From positions 1 through 36,203 of the forward strand of contig CANFCG010000002.1 of assembly GCA_947445115.1 (NCBI GenBank): a stretch of 36,203 nucleotides of DNA, in the 5' to 3' direction. How positions within the stretch are numbered: the stretch's first letter is position 1; each line of letters begins with the position of its first letter. The stretch is from Comamonadaceae bacterium (GTDB lineage Bacteria > Pseudomonadota > Gammaproteobacteria > Burkholderiales > Burkholderiaceae_C). The notes beneath the pieces were generated by a model that did not search any database, had not been told where the DNA came from, and was given only the letters and a program-made list of their open reading frames with translations. Below are positions 7,844 to 16,899 of the stretch, one piece after another. Position numbers and translations under genes: made by a program.

Positions 7844-8902
7844 ATGGCACGCCTGCAAGCCACACGGACAGAAGCCTCTGGGCTTGCCTTTCCGCTAGTC
7901 CTTGTTTACTGTGGGCTGGTGGCTTATGCTAGTTTGTATCCGTTTGTGGGTTGGCAATCGCAAGGCGTGATGCCGTGGGCTTTTGTGCTTGCACCGCTAC
8001 CGCGTTATTGGAGCGGCTTTGATGTCGCTATCAACGTATTGGGCTACATGCCGTTGGGTTTTTTGCTTGCGGTGGCTTGGCGCGGCGCCAGCAAGCCCCG
8101 CCCAGCTTGGTTTACTGTGCTAGGCGCATTACTACTCTCCTTTGCGATGGAAGCATTGCAAACCTATCTTGCGCCCCGTGTAGCCTCTAATGTCGATTGG
8201 GCGCTCAACACTCTCGGCGGCGCTTTGGGCGGGATGCTGGCTTGGATGGCAGACAGCCTAGGACTTTTGCAAAGTTGGTCGCGCTTTCGTGGCCGTAGCT
8301 TTGCAGGCGGCTCTGGTTTTGCTTTGGGGCTTTTATTGCTGTGGCCGTTGGCCTTACTGTATCCAACGCCTGTGCCACTTGGGCTTGGGTCTGGATTGGG
8401 GCAGTGGCTGGAGCTGGACACGCAAGTGCTATCCGACAGAGCCGAGTCCGCCATCATTTCCTTGGGGCTTGTGGTGCCGCTTTTGATGAGCTATGCCGTC
8501 ACGCCCAAACTCTTGCACCGTGCCCTTGCTTTGGCTTTGATGGTGATCGCCGCGCTAGGCGTCACCACGCTATCCAATGGCCTTAGTTTTGGCCCCGAGC
8601 ACGCAACCGTATGGTTGCACGAGCAATCCTTATGGGGGCTGTGGGTTGGCGTGGCTGTTGGCGCATTGCTGCTGCCCACAACACGCCGGCTGTGCTGGGC
8701 GCTGGCTTTTTTGCTGCTAGTGCCGCAGCTTTTATTGCTTGGCATCATGGCCCCCGATCCGTATTTCACCCAGACGCTCAGCATTTGGGAGCGCGGTCAC
8801 TTCATCCGCTTTTATGGTGCCACGCAGTGGCTGGGGCGGCTCTGGCCGTACGCAGCGCTGGCGCTCATCATCTCTAACATCACTTGGCCGCGCAAAAATT
8901 AA
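7844..8902 (+). CDS. VanZ-like family membrane protein
   Basis: This 352-residue multi-pass membrane protein has a VanZ-like N-terminal half. It shows YASLYPFVGWQ near residue 30, then DVAINVLGYMPLGFLLAVAW, FAMEALQTYLAPRVASNVDW and LNTLGGALGGMLAW, the pattern of VanZ/EpsC-like proteins. The C-terminal half (about residues 150-350) adds several more hydrophobic segments with no motif I recognise. VanZ gives low-level teicoplanin resistance in enterococci, but most bacterial homologues have no known function and are not resistance genes. Its position in the alr-ampG run fits an envelope role, which is inference. No clear Shine-Dalgarno precedes the ATG at 7844, which lies 26 bases after the previous stop. 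Confidence 0.75.
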   Translation: MARLQATRTEASGLAFPLVLVYCGLVAYASLYPFVGWQSQGVMPWAFVLAPLPRYWSGFDVAINVLGYMPLGFLLAVAWRGASKPRPAWFTVLGALLLSFAMEALQTYLAPRVASNVDWALNTLGGALGGMLAWMADSLGLLQSWSRFRGRSFAGGSGFALGLLLLWPLALLYPTPVPLGLGSGLGQWLELDTQVLSDRAESAIISLGLVVPLLMSYAVTPKLLHRALALALMVIAALGVTTLSNGLSFGPEHATVWLHEQSLWGLWVGVAVGALLLPTTRRLCWALAFLLLVPQLLLLGIMAPDPYFTQTLSIWERGHFIRFYGATQWLGRLWPYAALALIISNITWPRKN

Positions 8903-8911
8903 AATAGATCT

Positions 8912-9274
8912 ATGACGACATCCTCACCCAAACCATTCCAAAAGCAATATTACGAACGCCACATCTTTTTTTGCCTAAACGATCGCGACAAAAGCAAAGG
9001 CGAAGATGCCTGCGCACACCACAACGCCAACGATGCATTCACGCATTGCAAACAAGCCGTTAAAAATGCAGGGTTGGCGGGGGAAGGCAAAGTGCGCGTC
9101 AACAAGGCGGGTTGCCTAGACCGCTGTGCGGGCGGCCCGATTGCCGTTGTGTACCCCGAAGGCGTGTGGTACAGCTACGTCGATACGCACGATATTGATG
9201 AAATCGTCGAAAGCCATTTGAAGAGCGGTAAAGTCGTGGAGCGACTCGTCACACCTGCTGGCGTGGGGCGCTAA
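8912..9274 (+). CDS. Thioredoxin-like [2Fe-2S] ferredoxin
   Basis: This 120-residue cytoplasmic protein has the spacing of the thioredoxin-fold [2Fe-2S] ferredoxins (the NuoE-like/Shethna group): C21 and C34 in the N-terminal part, then C68 and C72 in GCLDRCAGGPIAVVYPEG. C46 is an extra cysteine. The N-terminus YERHIFFCLNDRD and the closing DIDEIVESHLKSGKVVERL match stand-alone members of the family known in betaproteobacteria. Its redox partner is unknown, and no oxidoreductase lies next to it. It starts 9 bases after the VanZ-like gene and is probably co-transcribed with it. Confidence 0.88.
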   Translation: MTTSSPKPFQKQYYERHIFFCLNDRDKSKGEDACAHHNANDAFTHCKQAVKNAGLAGEGKVRVNKAGCLDRCAGGPIAVVYPEGVWYSYVDTHDIDEIVESHLKSGKVVERLVTPAGVGR

Positions 9275-9288
9275 GACTCACCGCCTTG

Positions 9289-10605
9289 ATGAACGCTCTC
9301 AAAATTTATTTGCAACCTGCTAGCCTCAGGATGCTGGCGCTGGGCTTCTCAGCGGGCTTGCCTTACTTGCTCGTCTTTGGCACGCTCAGCTTTTGGCTAC
9401 GAGAAGCGGGCATTGATCGCAAGACCATAGGCTTGATTTCTGCGACTGCCCTTGCCTACGCTTTTAAGTGGACATGGTCGCCTTTGGTCGATCGGCTGCG
9501 CCTGCCTTTGATAGGACATTTAGGGCGCAGGAGGTCGTGGTTGTTACTGGCGCAACTGGGTGTCATGGCGGGTTTGGCAGGCATTTCGGTATCGGATCCC
9601 AAGCAATCCTTAAGCTTTGTTGTGGGCTGCGCATTGCTGGTGGCCTTTGCCTCGGCCACGCAAGATATTGCACTAGATGCATTTCGCATCGAGTCCGCAG
9701 AAGAGTGTATGCAAGCGGCCTTAGCGGCCAGCTACCAAGCGGGCTATCGCCTCGCCATGATGTGGGCAAGTGCGGGCGTTTTATGGATAGCCGCAAGAGC
9801 TGAAGTCGCCAATCCGCAAAACTACGATAGCGCCGCATGGGGACTGGCTTACGGCGTGATGGCGGCCTCTATGTTGGTGGGGGTGCTGATCACGGTGTAC
9901 ACCAAAGAGCCCGCTGCTGCAGTCGAGCTTGACGCATCGCAGTCGCTGGGCGTTTGGTTTCAAGATGCCGTGATTGCTCCATTTGCGGAGTTTTTTAAAC
10001 GCAACGGGCGCAATGCTGTGCTGGTGCTCTTGCTCATTGGTTGCTACCGAATCAGCGACATTGTGATGGGCGTCATGGCCAACGCCTTTTATGTGGACAT
10101 GGGGTACAGCAAGTTAGAGGTCGCCAACGTCACCAAAATCTACGGCCTCGCTATGACCTTGCTGGGAGCCTTTGTGGGCGGGGCTTTAGCGCCAAAACTA
10201 GGGGCAGGCAGCAAAGGCGTGATGCGCTTAATGATGTTGGGCGCGGTGCTCTCAAGCGCTACCAATTTATTGTTTGCATGGCTCAGCACACGTGGGCACG
10301 ATGTAACCGCACTCACAGCGGTTGTATCGGCTGACAACTTGGCCGGCGGGCTGGCAAGCGCTGCGTTTATTGCTTATCTGTCGAGCCTGACTAACGTTCA
10401 ATACACAGCGACACAGTACGCATTGTTTAGCTCGCTTATGCACTTGCTGCCAAATGCTGTAGCGCTCAACTCGGGGTATTTTGTTGATAGTCATGGCTAC
10501 GCCACGTTCTTTAACAGTACCGCGCTAATGGGCTTGCCTGTTCTGGTATTGGTTTGGTTGGCGGCGCGGAGGCAGAGCCAAGCTGACTCACCGCCCCGCA
10601 GCTAG
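9289..10605 (+). CDS. ampG: AmpG-family muropeptide MFS transporter
   Basis: AmpG imports GlcNAc-anhydroMurNAc-peptides from the periplasm for peptidoglycan recycling and, in many Gram-negatives, links wall damage to beta-lactamase induction. The sequence matches the AmpG pattern: LALGFSAGLPYLLVFGTLSFWLRE at the start, then KWTWSPLVDR, GRRRSWLLL, ASATQDIALDAFRIE near residue 125, and YQAGYRLAMM. About 12 membrane segments are predicted over 438 residues. I choose the ATG at 9289, because the TTG directly before it would add only one residue. Its last 18 bases overlap the convergent hydrolase gene. It ends the alr-led run, which agrees with a wall-recycling role. Confidence 0.88.
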   Translation: MNALKIYLQPASLRMLALGFSAGLPYLLVFGTLSFWLREAGIDRKTIGLISATALAYAFKWTWSPLVDRLRLPLIGHLGRRRSWLLLAQLGVMAGLAGISVSDPKQSLSFVVGCALLVAFASATQDIALDAFRIESAEECMQAALAASYQAGYRLAMMWASAGVLWIAARAEVANPQNYDSAAWGLAYGVMAASMLVGVLITVYTKEPAAAVELDASQSLGVWFQDAVIAPFAEFFKRNGRNAVLVLLLIGCYRISDIVMGVMANAFYVDMGYSKLEVANVTKIYGLAMTLLGAFVGGALAPKLGAGSKGVMRLMMLGAVLSSATNLLFAWLSTRGHDVTALTAVVSADNLAGGLASAAFIAYLSSLTNVQYTATQYALFSSLMHLLPNAVALNSGYFVDSHGYATFFNSTALMGLPVLVLVWLAARRQSQADSPPRS

Positions 10606-11862
10606 CTTCTCAAGCTTCAAACCTTTAGCGGTGCGAGGAGGAAACCCCTTCCATGCGGCGGGATCAAAGTAAGCATCCATTGCTGCGTCGGTCTTCAGAT
10701 ATTTGCCAAGCCACGCCGTGATGTAGTGCTCGGCAATATTATTCATGCGCACGGTGTCCCACACCGCATCAATGTAGTGGTTGGCCATCGTTGCACCTGT
10801 CTTAGGGTCAACCGATTGAGCCTCTAACGGAACGGGCATGGGCGCTGCGGCGTTGTGATTGGCGTTTTCAAACGTGAGCAGCGTGCGGTCAACGCTGCTT
10901 GCGCCTTGCCAAATGGCGCGGATGTTGTCGTAGACAGACACATCATCCACCGAGCCTGCCATCATGAGCATAGGGACTTTGATGCCAGCTAAGCTTTTTG
11001 CATCGAATACGCCGCGGTTGTGACCCCAAGGCGCAATCGCGACGACGGTTTTAATGCGCTTATCAAACAAGGCTAGGTGCGAAGCGCTACCCGCCAAATG
11101 CACACCCAACGCACCGTGCGGGACGATGACGGGCGCTTCGGTCGAGTCCACTGCTTTTTGCGTCACACCCGCGCCCGCAGTGATGACCGCGCCATAGCCG
11201 CCCATCGAGTAACCAATCACCGCTGTGCGGTCAGTATCAACTTGGCCATATAAAAACGAAGTCGACTCCTTCGCAAGCCGTGCCATCGCATTCAAAACAA
11301 AGACTTGATCGAGTGGTCGATTGACAAGCGTAGAGGCAAAGCCGCGAGGGCCGAGCGCATCGTAGGTTGAATCGGTGTGGTCAATCGACGCGACCACGTA
11401 GCCTTTGGATGCAATGTTCTCGGCAATGGGTGAGAGCAAAAATCGGTTGCCAGGAAAACCGTGCGAAATAATCACAAGCGGGAATGCCGCCCCCGCTGCT
11501 GGCGCCGCATCCCGAACAGCGAGACCTTGCAAACCCACTTCAGTTTTGCCATCGCGCACCAACGCACGAAGCGTGGTGCTGCCAGCCGCCCCTTGTGCGG
11601 CTGGATACCAAACTTCTAAAGTGATCGGGCGGTTGTAGCGCGGCATTGCTTCTGACTTTGGCGCCTTCGGGTCAACTTGCAGCATGTCAATTTGATTCGG
11701 ATTGACAACCTGCACGGTGCGCACCCCAATAGTTTGCGTGCCATAGGCCGCAAGCGCGGGCGCGTCTGCTCGGATAGTGTTAATACGATTTTGCGCCAAC
11801 AAATGGGTTGTAGATAACGTAGTGATTGTCAAAATCATCACCTTTAAAAAAAGCTGCTGCAT
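10588..11862 (-). CDS. Exported alpha/beta hydrolase (dienelactone hydrolase-like, COG4188)
   Basis: This is a predicted periplasmic serine hydrolase. From the ATG at 11862 the protein has 424 residues and a signal peptide (MQQLFLKVMILTITTLSTTHLLA, cleavage likely before Q24). The oxyanion region is ISHGFPGNRFLL, the nucleophile is S219 in GYSMGGYG, a candidate acid lies in MMAGSVDDVSVYDN, and the catalytic His is in FENANHN. The reading frame stays open upstream to 11916, but that would overlap the exonuclease gene. A GGAG at 11868-11871, five bases from the ATG at 11862, settles the start. The architecture resembles PAF-acetylhydrolase/dienelactone-hydrolase relatives. The substrate is unknown, an ester or lipid being likely. 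Confidence 0.85.
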   Translation of the reverse strand: MQQLFLKVMILTITTLSTTHLLAQNRINTIRADAPALAAYGTQTIGVRTVQVVNPNQIDMLQVDPKAPKSEAMPRYNRPITLEVWYPAAQGAAGSTTLRALVRDGKTEVGLQGLAVRDAAPAAGAAFPLVIISHGFPGNRFLLSPIAENIASKGYVVASIDHTDSTYDALGPRGFASTLVNRPLDQVFVLNAMARLAKESTSFLYGQVDTDRTAVIGYSMGGYGAVITAGAGVTQKAVDSTEAPVIVPHGALGVHLAGSASHLALFDKRIKTVVAIAPWGHNRGVFDAKSLAGIKVPMLMMAGSVDDVSVYDNIRAIWQGASSVDRTLLTFENANHNAAAPMPVPLEAQSVDPKTGATMANHYIDAVWDTVRMNNIAEHYITAWLGKYLKTDAAMDAYFDPAAWKGFPPRTAKGLKLEKLAAGR

Positions 11863-11884
11863 GGTGTCTCCGTTGTAGTTGTTG

Positions 11885-13402
11885 TCATGATACAGAGTCC
11901 GATAAACCTTGCCCATATTCGCGAAGCCGCATCAGCACGGTCTTTCTAGCCAAATCAGACTCCAAAGCCTTACCCAGTGTGGCTTGCAGCCCAACTTCTA
12001 TTTTTTCGATCTCTTCAAAATAGCTTTTTAAAGTTCGCGCATTGCCAGTGCCATCAACCAAGCGGCTACGGCAATGTTCACTCCACGCAGTTTGCTCTTC
12101 GCCATTCAAGCTTTGCGGGAAGTTGCGTGCGCGGTAGCGCCAAAACACTTCATCCAAACGCGGATCATCAAACGCTGGCAAACGTTTACCAAGTTGATCG
12201 GGGGTGGTGGTTGCCAGCTTTTGCTGCTGCGCCAGTGCGCGTCTATCCACATCATTGATAAAGCCATCGTAGAGCGCTTCGTCCACATCAGGCGGCGTGT
12301 TGTTGTCGCTGGCAGGACGTTTGAAAACCTCGTTCCACACGGCACTCATATCAGGTAAAGCCCTTGCTAGTTGTGCCTCACCGAGGCATTGCTCTAAATC
12401 AATGCTCCATTTTTTTTGAAGCGCAGGCGTGAGTGTCTTGAGGTTACCCAGTACAAACGGCGACTTGTTTAGATGCACGGTTTTGATGGGCAAGCGCACC
12501 ACCCCCACTGGCAAATCATCTTGCTTAGTAAACATGCGCTCGCGGATTTGCTCAGACTTCAAGTCCGCCAAAACCGAAGGCAAGTCAGCATCGACGCACA
12601 AATCCCAAGCAATGATTTCGTTCTTGTTGGTCGGATGCGTCGCCAACGGCCACATCACCGCCATGCAGCCGCGCTCGGCAGGGAACATGCCACTGACGTG
12701 GATAAAAGGCTTGGCAAACATTTGCACGCTTGGCAGATTCATCTCCTGCATCACACGGTCTTTTTTGTGCAACGCCAAATAAAAATCGAACAGCTTGGGC
12801 TGCAGGGTTTTAATCAGCCGCGCCAGCGCGATTGTGGCACGCACGTCGCTCACCGCATCATGCGCGGCTTCGTGTGCGATGTCATTCGCCTTGGTTAGCA
12901 TCTCCAGTTTGAAGCGCGGTTTACCGTCCGCGTCCACTGGCCAGTTGATGCCGTCAGGCCGCAGCGCATAAGTGGCGCGAACCAAATCTTGCACATCCCA
13001 GCGCCCGCACTGGTTGCGCCATTCGCGCGAATACGGATCGATCAGATTACGCCAAAACAAATTGCGCGTCACCTCGTCGTCAAAACGGATCGTGTTGTAA
13101 CCCACGCCAATCGTGCCTTGCGCTCCAAGCGCCTCTTCAATGCGCCGTGCAAATTCAGGCTCAGGGATGCCACGCTCTTGGCAGCGCTGCGGCGTAATCC
13201 CAGTCAGCAAACACGAGGTCGGATCGGGCAAGTAGTCGGCATGCGGCTGGCAATACAGCTCAATCGGCTCGCCAATTTCATTCAAATCCGCGTCTGTGCG
13301 AATCCCCGCAAACTGCGCAGGTCGATCACGGCGCGTGTTCAGTCCGAAGGTTTCGTAGTCGTGCCAGAGGAAGGTGTGGGTGCTGGAGGTGTGTTTATTC
13401 AT
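11885..13402 (-). CDS. sbcB: Exodeoxyribonuclease I
   Basis: ExoI is a processive 3'-5' single-strand DNA exonuclease that works in mismatch repair and recombination and interacts with SSB. The 505-residue product (E. coli has 475) starts with the DEDDh-type ExoI motif FLWHDYETFG, with acidic residues D15 and E17. Further motifs include CLLTGITPQ, TIGVGYNTIRFDDE and the HDAVSDVRATIALA segment holding the distal His/Asp. The later ExoI-specific SH3-like and helical domains fill the rest. It lies 8 bases after radA and 22 bases before the hydrolase on the same strand, so it is part of a proC-radA-sbcB-hydrolase run. Confidence 0.94.
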   Translation of the reverse strand: MNKHTSSTHTFLWHDYETFGLNTRRDRPAQFAGIRTDADLNEIGEPIELYCQPHADYLPDPTSCLLTGITPQRCQERGIPEPEFARRIEEALGAQGTIGVGYNTIRFDDEVTRNLFWRNLIDPYSREWRNQCGRWDVQDLVRATYALRPDGINWPVDADGKPRFKLEMLTKANDIAHEAAHDAVSDVRATIALARLIKTLQPKLFDFYLALHKKDRVMQEMNLPSVQMFAKPFIHVSGMFPAERGCMAVMWPLATHPTNKNEIIAWDLCVDADLPSVLADLKSEQIRERMFTKQDDLPVGVVRLPIKTVHLNKSPFVLGNLKTLTPALQKKWSIDLEQCLGEAQLARALPDMSAVWNEVFKRPASDNNTPPDVDEALYDGFINDVDRRALAQQQKLATTTPDQLGKRLPAFDDPRLDEVFWRYRARNFPQSLNGEEQTAWSEHCRSRLVDGTGNARTLKSYFEEIEKIEVGLQATLGKALESDLARKTVLMRLREYGQGLSDSVS

Positions 13403-13410
13403 CCCAACCC

Positions 13411-14835
13411 TTATCCTAGCCCTTTAACCAAATTAATAGCCTCTTCCACGCGTTCCACGCCGTGAATCGTGAGACCTTCGAAATCATTTTTGGCTGCGCC
13501 CCCTTTGCCGAGTTTTGGCATATTGGCTTTGGGCACCACCGCCACCGAGAACCCCAGCTTCGCGGCTTCTTTCAGACGTTCTTGTCCACGCGGGGCTGGG
13601 CGGATTTCGCCTGCTAGTCCGATTTCGCCGAAGGCTAAAAAGCCTTTGGGTAGAGGCTTGCCGCGCAGGGATGACGTGATGGCTAGCAGCACCGCCAAGT
13701 CAGCCGCTGGCTCGGAAATGCGCACGCCGCCTACCGCGTTGACGAACACGTCTTGGTCGCCGCAGGCCACGCCCGCATGGCGGTGGAGAACGGCTAGCAG
13801 CATCGCTAGGCGGTCGCGGTCTAGGCCTACGGATAAGCGGCGTGGGCTGTTGCCGCCGCCGTCCACCAGCGCTTGAATTTCGACCAAGAGCGGGCGCGTG
13901 CCCTCTAGCGTGACCATGACGCAGGAGCCTGGCACAGGCTCTGGGTGCGTACTTAGGAAGATAGCGCTGGGGTTGCTCACGCCTTTGAGTCCCTTTTCCG
14001 TCATGGCAAAGACGCCGATCTCATTCACCGCACCGAAGCGATTTTTGATGGCTCTGATAAGCCTGAAGTTGGAATGCGTGTCGCCTTCAAAGTACAGCAC
14101 GGTGTCCACCATGTGCTCCAGTACGCGCGGCCCCGCCAGTGCGCCTTCTTTGGTGACGTGCCCGACCAACACCACGCCAATGCCCGTGGCTTTGGCCATG
14201 CGGGTCAGGTGCGCGGCGCATTCACGCACTTGCGCCACCGAGCCTGGGGCGCTGGTGAGTTGATCGGAGTACATCGTTTGGATGGAGTCGATCACCGCGA
14301 TGTTGGGTTGCTCATGATTCAGCGTACTGAGGATTTTCTCTAAGCCAATCTCTGCCATCACCTGCACGCGCGAGCCGTTGATGCCAAGCCGCTTGGCACG
14401 CAGCGCGACCTGTGCGCCGCTTTCCTCGCCCGTCACGTAAAGCGTTTTGAGTCCAGCGCGTTGTAGGCTGTCTAAGGCTTGCAGCAGGAGCGTGGACTTA
14501 CCAATGCCAGGGTCGCCGCCAATCAGCACCACGCCGCCTTCGACCATGCCGCCACCCAGCACGCGGTCTAGCTCATCGAGACCTGTGGGTGTGCGGTCAA
14601 AGTCTGCGGCTTCAATGTCCGCAAGCGCGACAAGTGCCGTGGTTGGCGCAAGCCCTGTGCGGCCTGCTGCTCCGTAGCTGGTTTGGCTTAAGCGGTTTTT
14701 AGATTCGCTGGCAGCGGGCGGGGCAACGCTCTCCACCATGCTGTTCCAAGCGCCGCAGTGCGGGCATTTGCCTGCCCATTTGCTGGACGTGCCGCCGCAG
14801 TCATTGCAGGTGAAGATGGTTTTGTCCTTTGCCAT
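13411..14835 (-). CDS. radA: DNA repair protein RadA
   Basis: RadA (Sms) is a RecA-like, DnaB-type hexameric helicase that extends D-loops during homologous recombination. The 474-residue product has all expected parts. An N-terminal C4 zinc finger has C10, C13, C24 and C27. The Walker A motif is GDPGIGKST at about residues 107-115. The RadA-specific motif KNRFG lies in the central ATPase, and the Lon-protease-like C-terminal domain contains GDQDVFVNAVGGVRISEPAADL and AFGEIGLAGEIRP. The length is normal. It follows proC by 5 bases and precedes sbcB by 8, grouping two recombination nucleases/helicases in one transcript. Confidence 0.97.
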   Translation of the reverse strand: MAKDKTIFTCNDCGGTSSKWAGKCPHCGAWNSMVESVAPPAASESKNRLSQTSYGAAGRTGLAPTTALVALADIEAADFDRTPTGLDELDRVLGGGMVEGGVVLIGGDPGIGKSTLLLQALDSLQRAGLKTLYVTGEESGAQVALRAKRLGINGSRVQVMAEIGLEKILSTLNHEQPNIAVIDSIQTMYSDQLTSAPGSVAQVRECAAHLTRMAKATGIGVVLVGHVTKEGALAGPRVLEHMVDTVLYFEGDTHSNFRLIRAIKNRFGAVNEIGVFAMTEKGLKGVSNPSAIFLSTHPEPVPGSCVMVTLEGTRPLLVEIQALVDGGGNSPRRLSVGLDRDRLAMLLAVLHRHAGVACGDQDVFVNAVGGVRISEPAADLAVLLAITSSLRGKPLPKGFLAFGEIGLAGEIRPAPRGQERLKEAAKLGFSVAVVPKANMPKLGKGGAAKNDFEGLTIHGVERVEEAINLVKGLG

Positions 14836-14840
14836 CGTGG

Positions 14841-15689
14841 CTATCCGAACTGAGCGCCAAGCTCTTTGGCACGTGCCGCCGCCGCTTGCATGGCCGCGAC
14901 AAACTCAGATTTAACTTGCTTGACTTCCATGTGCGTGAGCGCCGCATAGGTCGTACCGCCCTTGCTGGTGACGCGCTCGCGAAGTGTTGCTAGCGGCTCA
15001 GTCGATGCGGTTGCTAATGCCGTGCTGCCCGCGAAGGTGGCGGTGGCAAGGCTTCTAGCTTGTGCTTCCGAGAGACCCATACCCAATGCGGCTTCCACCA
15101 TAGCTTCTAAAAAATAAAACACATACGCAGGGCCAGAGCCTGAAATGGCGGTGACGGCATCTAGCTTGGCCTCATCATCAAACCAGAGGTGCTGGCCCGT
15201 CACGCCAATGACAGCATCCACCAAGGCGCGATCCATACCTGTTGTGCCTTCCCGAGCAAAAAGGCCCGTAATGCCTTGTCCAATAAGGGCTGGCGTGTTG
15301 GGCATGGCACGAATCACGCGCTCGGTGCCTAGCCATGCGGCAATCGATCTGCTCGTCACGCCCGCCGCGACGCTGAGGTGCAAAGCGTCTTTGGTATGCG
15401 TTGCAACGGGCGTTGCTGCCTCTTTAAATGATTGAGGTTTCACTGCCCATACGACTAAATCGCACCTCGTCAAAGTCTTATCGGCTGTGGCTTCTGCGGC
15501 AATACCAAAGTCTGATTGCAGTTTGGTGCGGGTAGCCTCGAACGGCTCAACGATGGTGAACTGCGCGGGTAACATTTTCGCTTTGAGTAGGCCTCCAATG
15601 ATGGCGCTGGCCATATTGCCGCCACCAATGAAGCCGATGTGTGTTTTAGCAAGGTGTAAACTGCTGTCAAGTTGATTGTTCGTAGTCAT
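14841..15689 (-). CDS. proC: Pyrroline-5-carboxylate reductase
   Basis: ProC catalyses the last step of proline synthesis: NAD(P)H-dependent reduction of 1-pyrroline-5-carboxylate in the cytoplasm. The 282-residue product (family about 270) has the Rossmann motif GFIGGGNM at residues 19-26, VWAVKPQ, RAMPNTPALIGQGITGLFA, and the C-terminal signature DAVTAISGSGPAYVFYFLEA. It ends with the SKGGTTYAALTHM substrate-binding region. The start at 15689 leaves only 19 bases to the divergent substrate-binding protein gene. No strong Shine-Dalgarno is visible. It is the first gene of the minus-strand run with radA and sbcB. Confidence 0.96.
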   Translation of the reverse strand: MTTNNQLDSSLHLAKTHIGFIGGGNMASAIIGGLLKAKMLPAQFTIVEPFEATRTKLQSDFGIAAEATADKTLTRCDLVVWAVKPQSFKEAATPVATHTKDALHLSVAAGVTSRSIAAWLGTERVIRAMPNTPALIGQGITGLFAREGTTGMDRALVDAVIGVTGQHLWFDDEAKLDAVTAISGSGPAYVFYFLEAMVEAALGMGLSEAQARSLATATFAGSTALATASTEPLATLRERVTSKGGTTYAALTHMEVKQVKSEFVAAMQAAAARAKELGAQFG

Positions 15690-15708
15690 AGTTATAGAAA
15701 GTTATCCA

Positions 15709-16890
15709 ATGAAGCCGTCTCTTAAGTGGTTGATTATCTTGCTAAGTGCTCATACTTTATTGACGCCCGCGGGTGTGTTTGCGCAAGATGGCGTCAGTGT
15801 GCCGCTTAAAGGATTCGCTGCGACCAATGTACCCAACTCACCTAACGACATTGTGTTGGGGCAATCTGTGCCATTGACGGGCTCGAATGCAGATATTGGC
15901 CGCGATATGCGCGATGGCGCACTAGCGGTGTTTGCCAAAGCTAACGCGAGTGGGGTACTTGGCGGACGCAAAATCCGTCTCGTGACGCTGGATAACGCCA
16001 ATAACCGTGTACGCGCTTTAGAGAACACCAAGCAACTGCTGGATTCAGACAAAGTGGTTGCGCTGTTTGGATATAACTCGGCCACCACGTCGTTAGATGC
16101 CTTGCCGTTGGTGAAGCAAAACAGCATGGCGATGTTTTCGCCGTTTACGGGCTCATCCAGTGCACGAAATCACCCCAACGTGTTTACGATTCGCGCGTCT
16201 TATGAGGAAGAGGCGGCCAAAATCGTGACGCATCAAAAAAGTTTAGGGGCGACGAAGGCGGTCATTTTTTATTATGACGACGAAGCGGGTAAGGCGAACT
16301 TGGAGTCTGTTGCTGGTGCATTTGAGGCCACAAGCAAACCTCGGGCATTAGCAATTAAACGCAACACCAAGCTAGACGCGAGCGCCTTTGCTGCGGTTTT
16401 AAAAGATCCGCCGCACTATGTGCTGGCGACGACGCAGTACAGCGTTGTCGGTGACTTTTTAAAAATCGCAACTGCTGCGGGTGCCAACATCCCAGTTGCC
16501 GCCGTGTCTTTCGTGAATCCCGACGAATTGGCAGAGACGTATGGCGATGTTGCCCGTGGCACTATCGTCTCGCAAGTGGTTCCTGCGCCGCGCGGCTCTT
16601 TGCTGATCAGCAATGCGGCACTCAAAGATTGCGCGGCAACGTTGGCTGCTTTTAGTGGGGCAAAACTCAACTACACGTCTTTAGAGTCGTGTTTGGCCGC
16701 CAAAACGCTGGTGCGTGTGATTCAAAAAGTGGGTGCGTCTAGGGTGACTCGGGTTGCGCTGTTGCATGGTTTAGAAGGTGCTGGCCGTCTTGATTTAGAT
16801 GGCTATGTGCTGAATTTCAGCAAAGGCAATAGTGGCAGTAGCTTTGTGGATTTGACGATTCTGTCTAGGGGCAATCATTTCTCACGTTAA
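15709..16890 (+). CDS. Periplasmic substrate-binding protein of Leu/Ile/Val type (orphan)
   Basis: This is a predicted periplasmic ligand-binding protein of the type-1 fold (Peripla_BP_6, LivJ-like). With the ATG at 15709 it has 393 residues and a clean signal peptide (MKPSLKWLIILLSAHTLL, then TPAGVFA before QDG). The start at 15676 would place 11 extra residues before the signal and overlap proC, so it is rejected. The mature part shows IVLGQSVPLTGSNADIGRDMRDGALAVF, then GGRKIRLVTLDNANNRVRALENTKQLL and FGYNSATTSLDALPLV, all family-typical. No permease or ATPase gene accompanies it, and the ligand is unknown. It lies 9 bases before glpK, probably in the same transcript. Confidence 0.85.
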   Translation: MKPSLKWLIILLSAHTLLTPAGVFAQDGVSVPLKGFAATNVPNSPNDIVLGQSVPLTGSNADIGRDMRDGALAVFAKANASGVLGGRKIRLVTLDNANNRVRALENTKQLLDSDKVVALFGYNSATTSLDALPLVKQNSMAMFSPFTGSSSARNHPNVFTIRASYEEEAAKIVTHQKSLGATKAVIFYYDDEAGKANLESVAGAFEATSKPRALAIKRNTKLDASAFAAVLKDPPHYVLATTQYSVVGDFLKIATAAGANIPVAAVSFVNPDELAETYGDVARGTIVSQVVPAPRGSLLISNAALKDCAATLAAFSGAKLNYTSLESCLAAKTLVRVIQKVGASRVTRVALLHGLEGAGRLDLDGYVLNFSKGNSGSSFVDLTILSRGNHFSR

Positions 16891-16899
16891 CGGCATCGT

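Noticed and set aside
7844-8902. VanZ-like gene as a glycopeptide resistance determinant
   Set aside because: Most VanZ-domain proteins are unrelated to resistance, there is no vanHAX context, and the host is Gram-negative.
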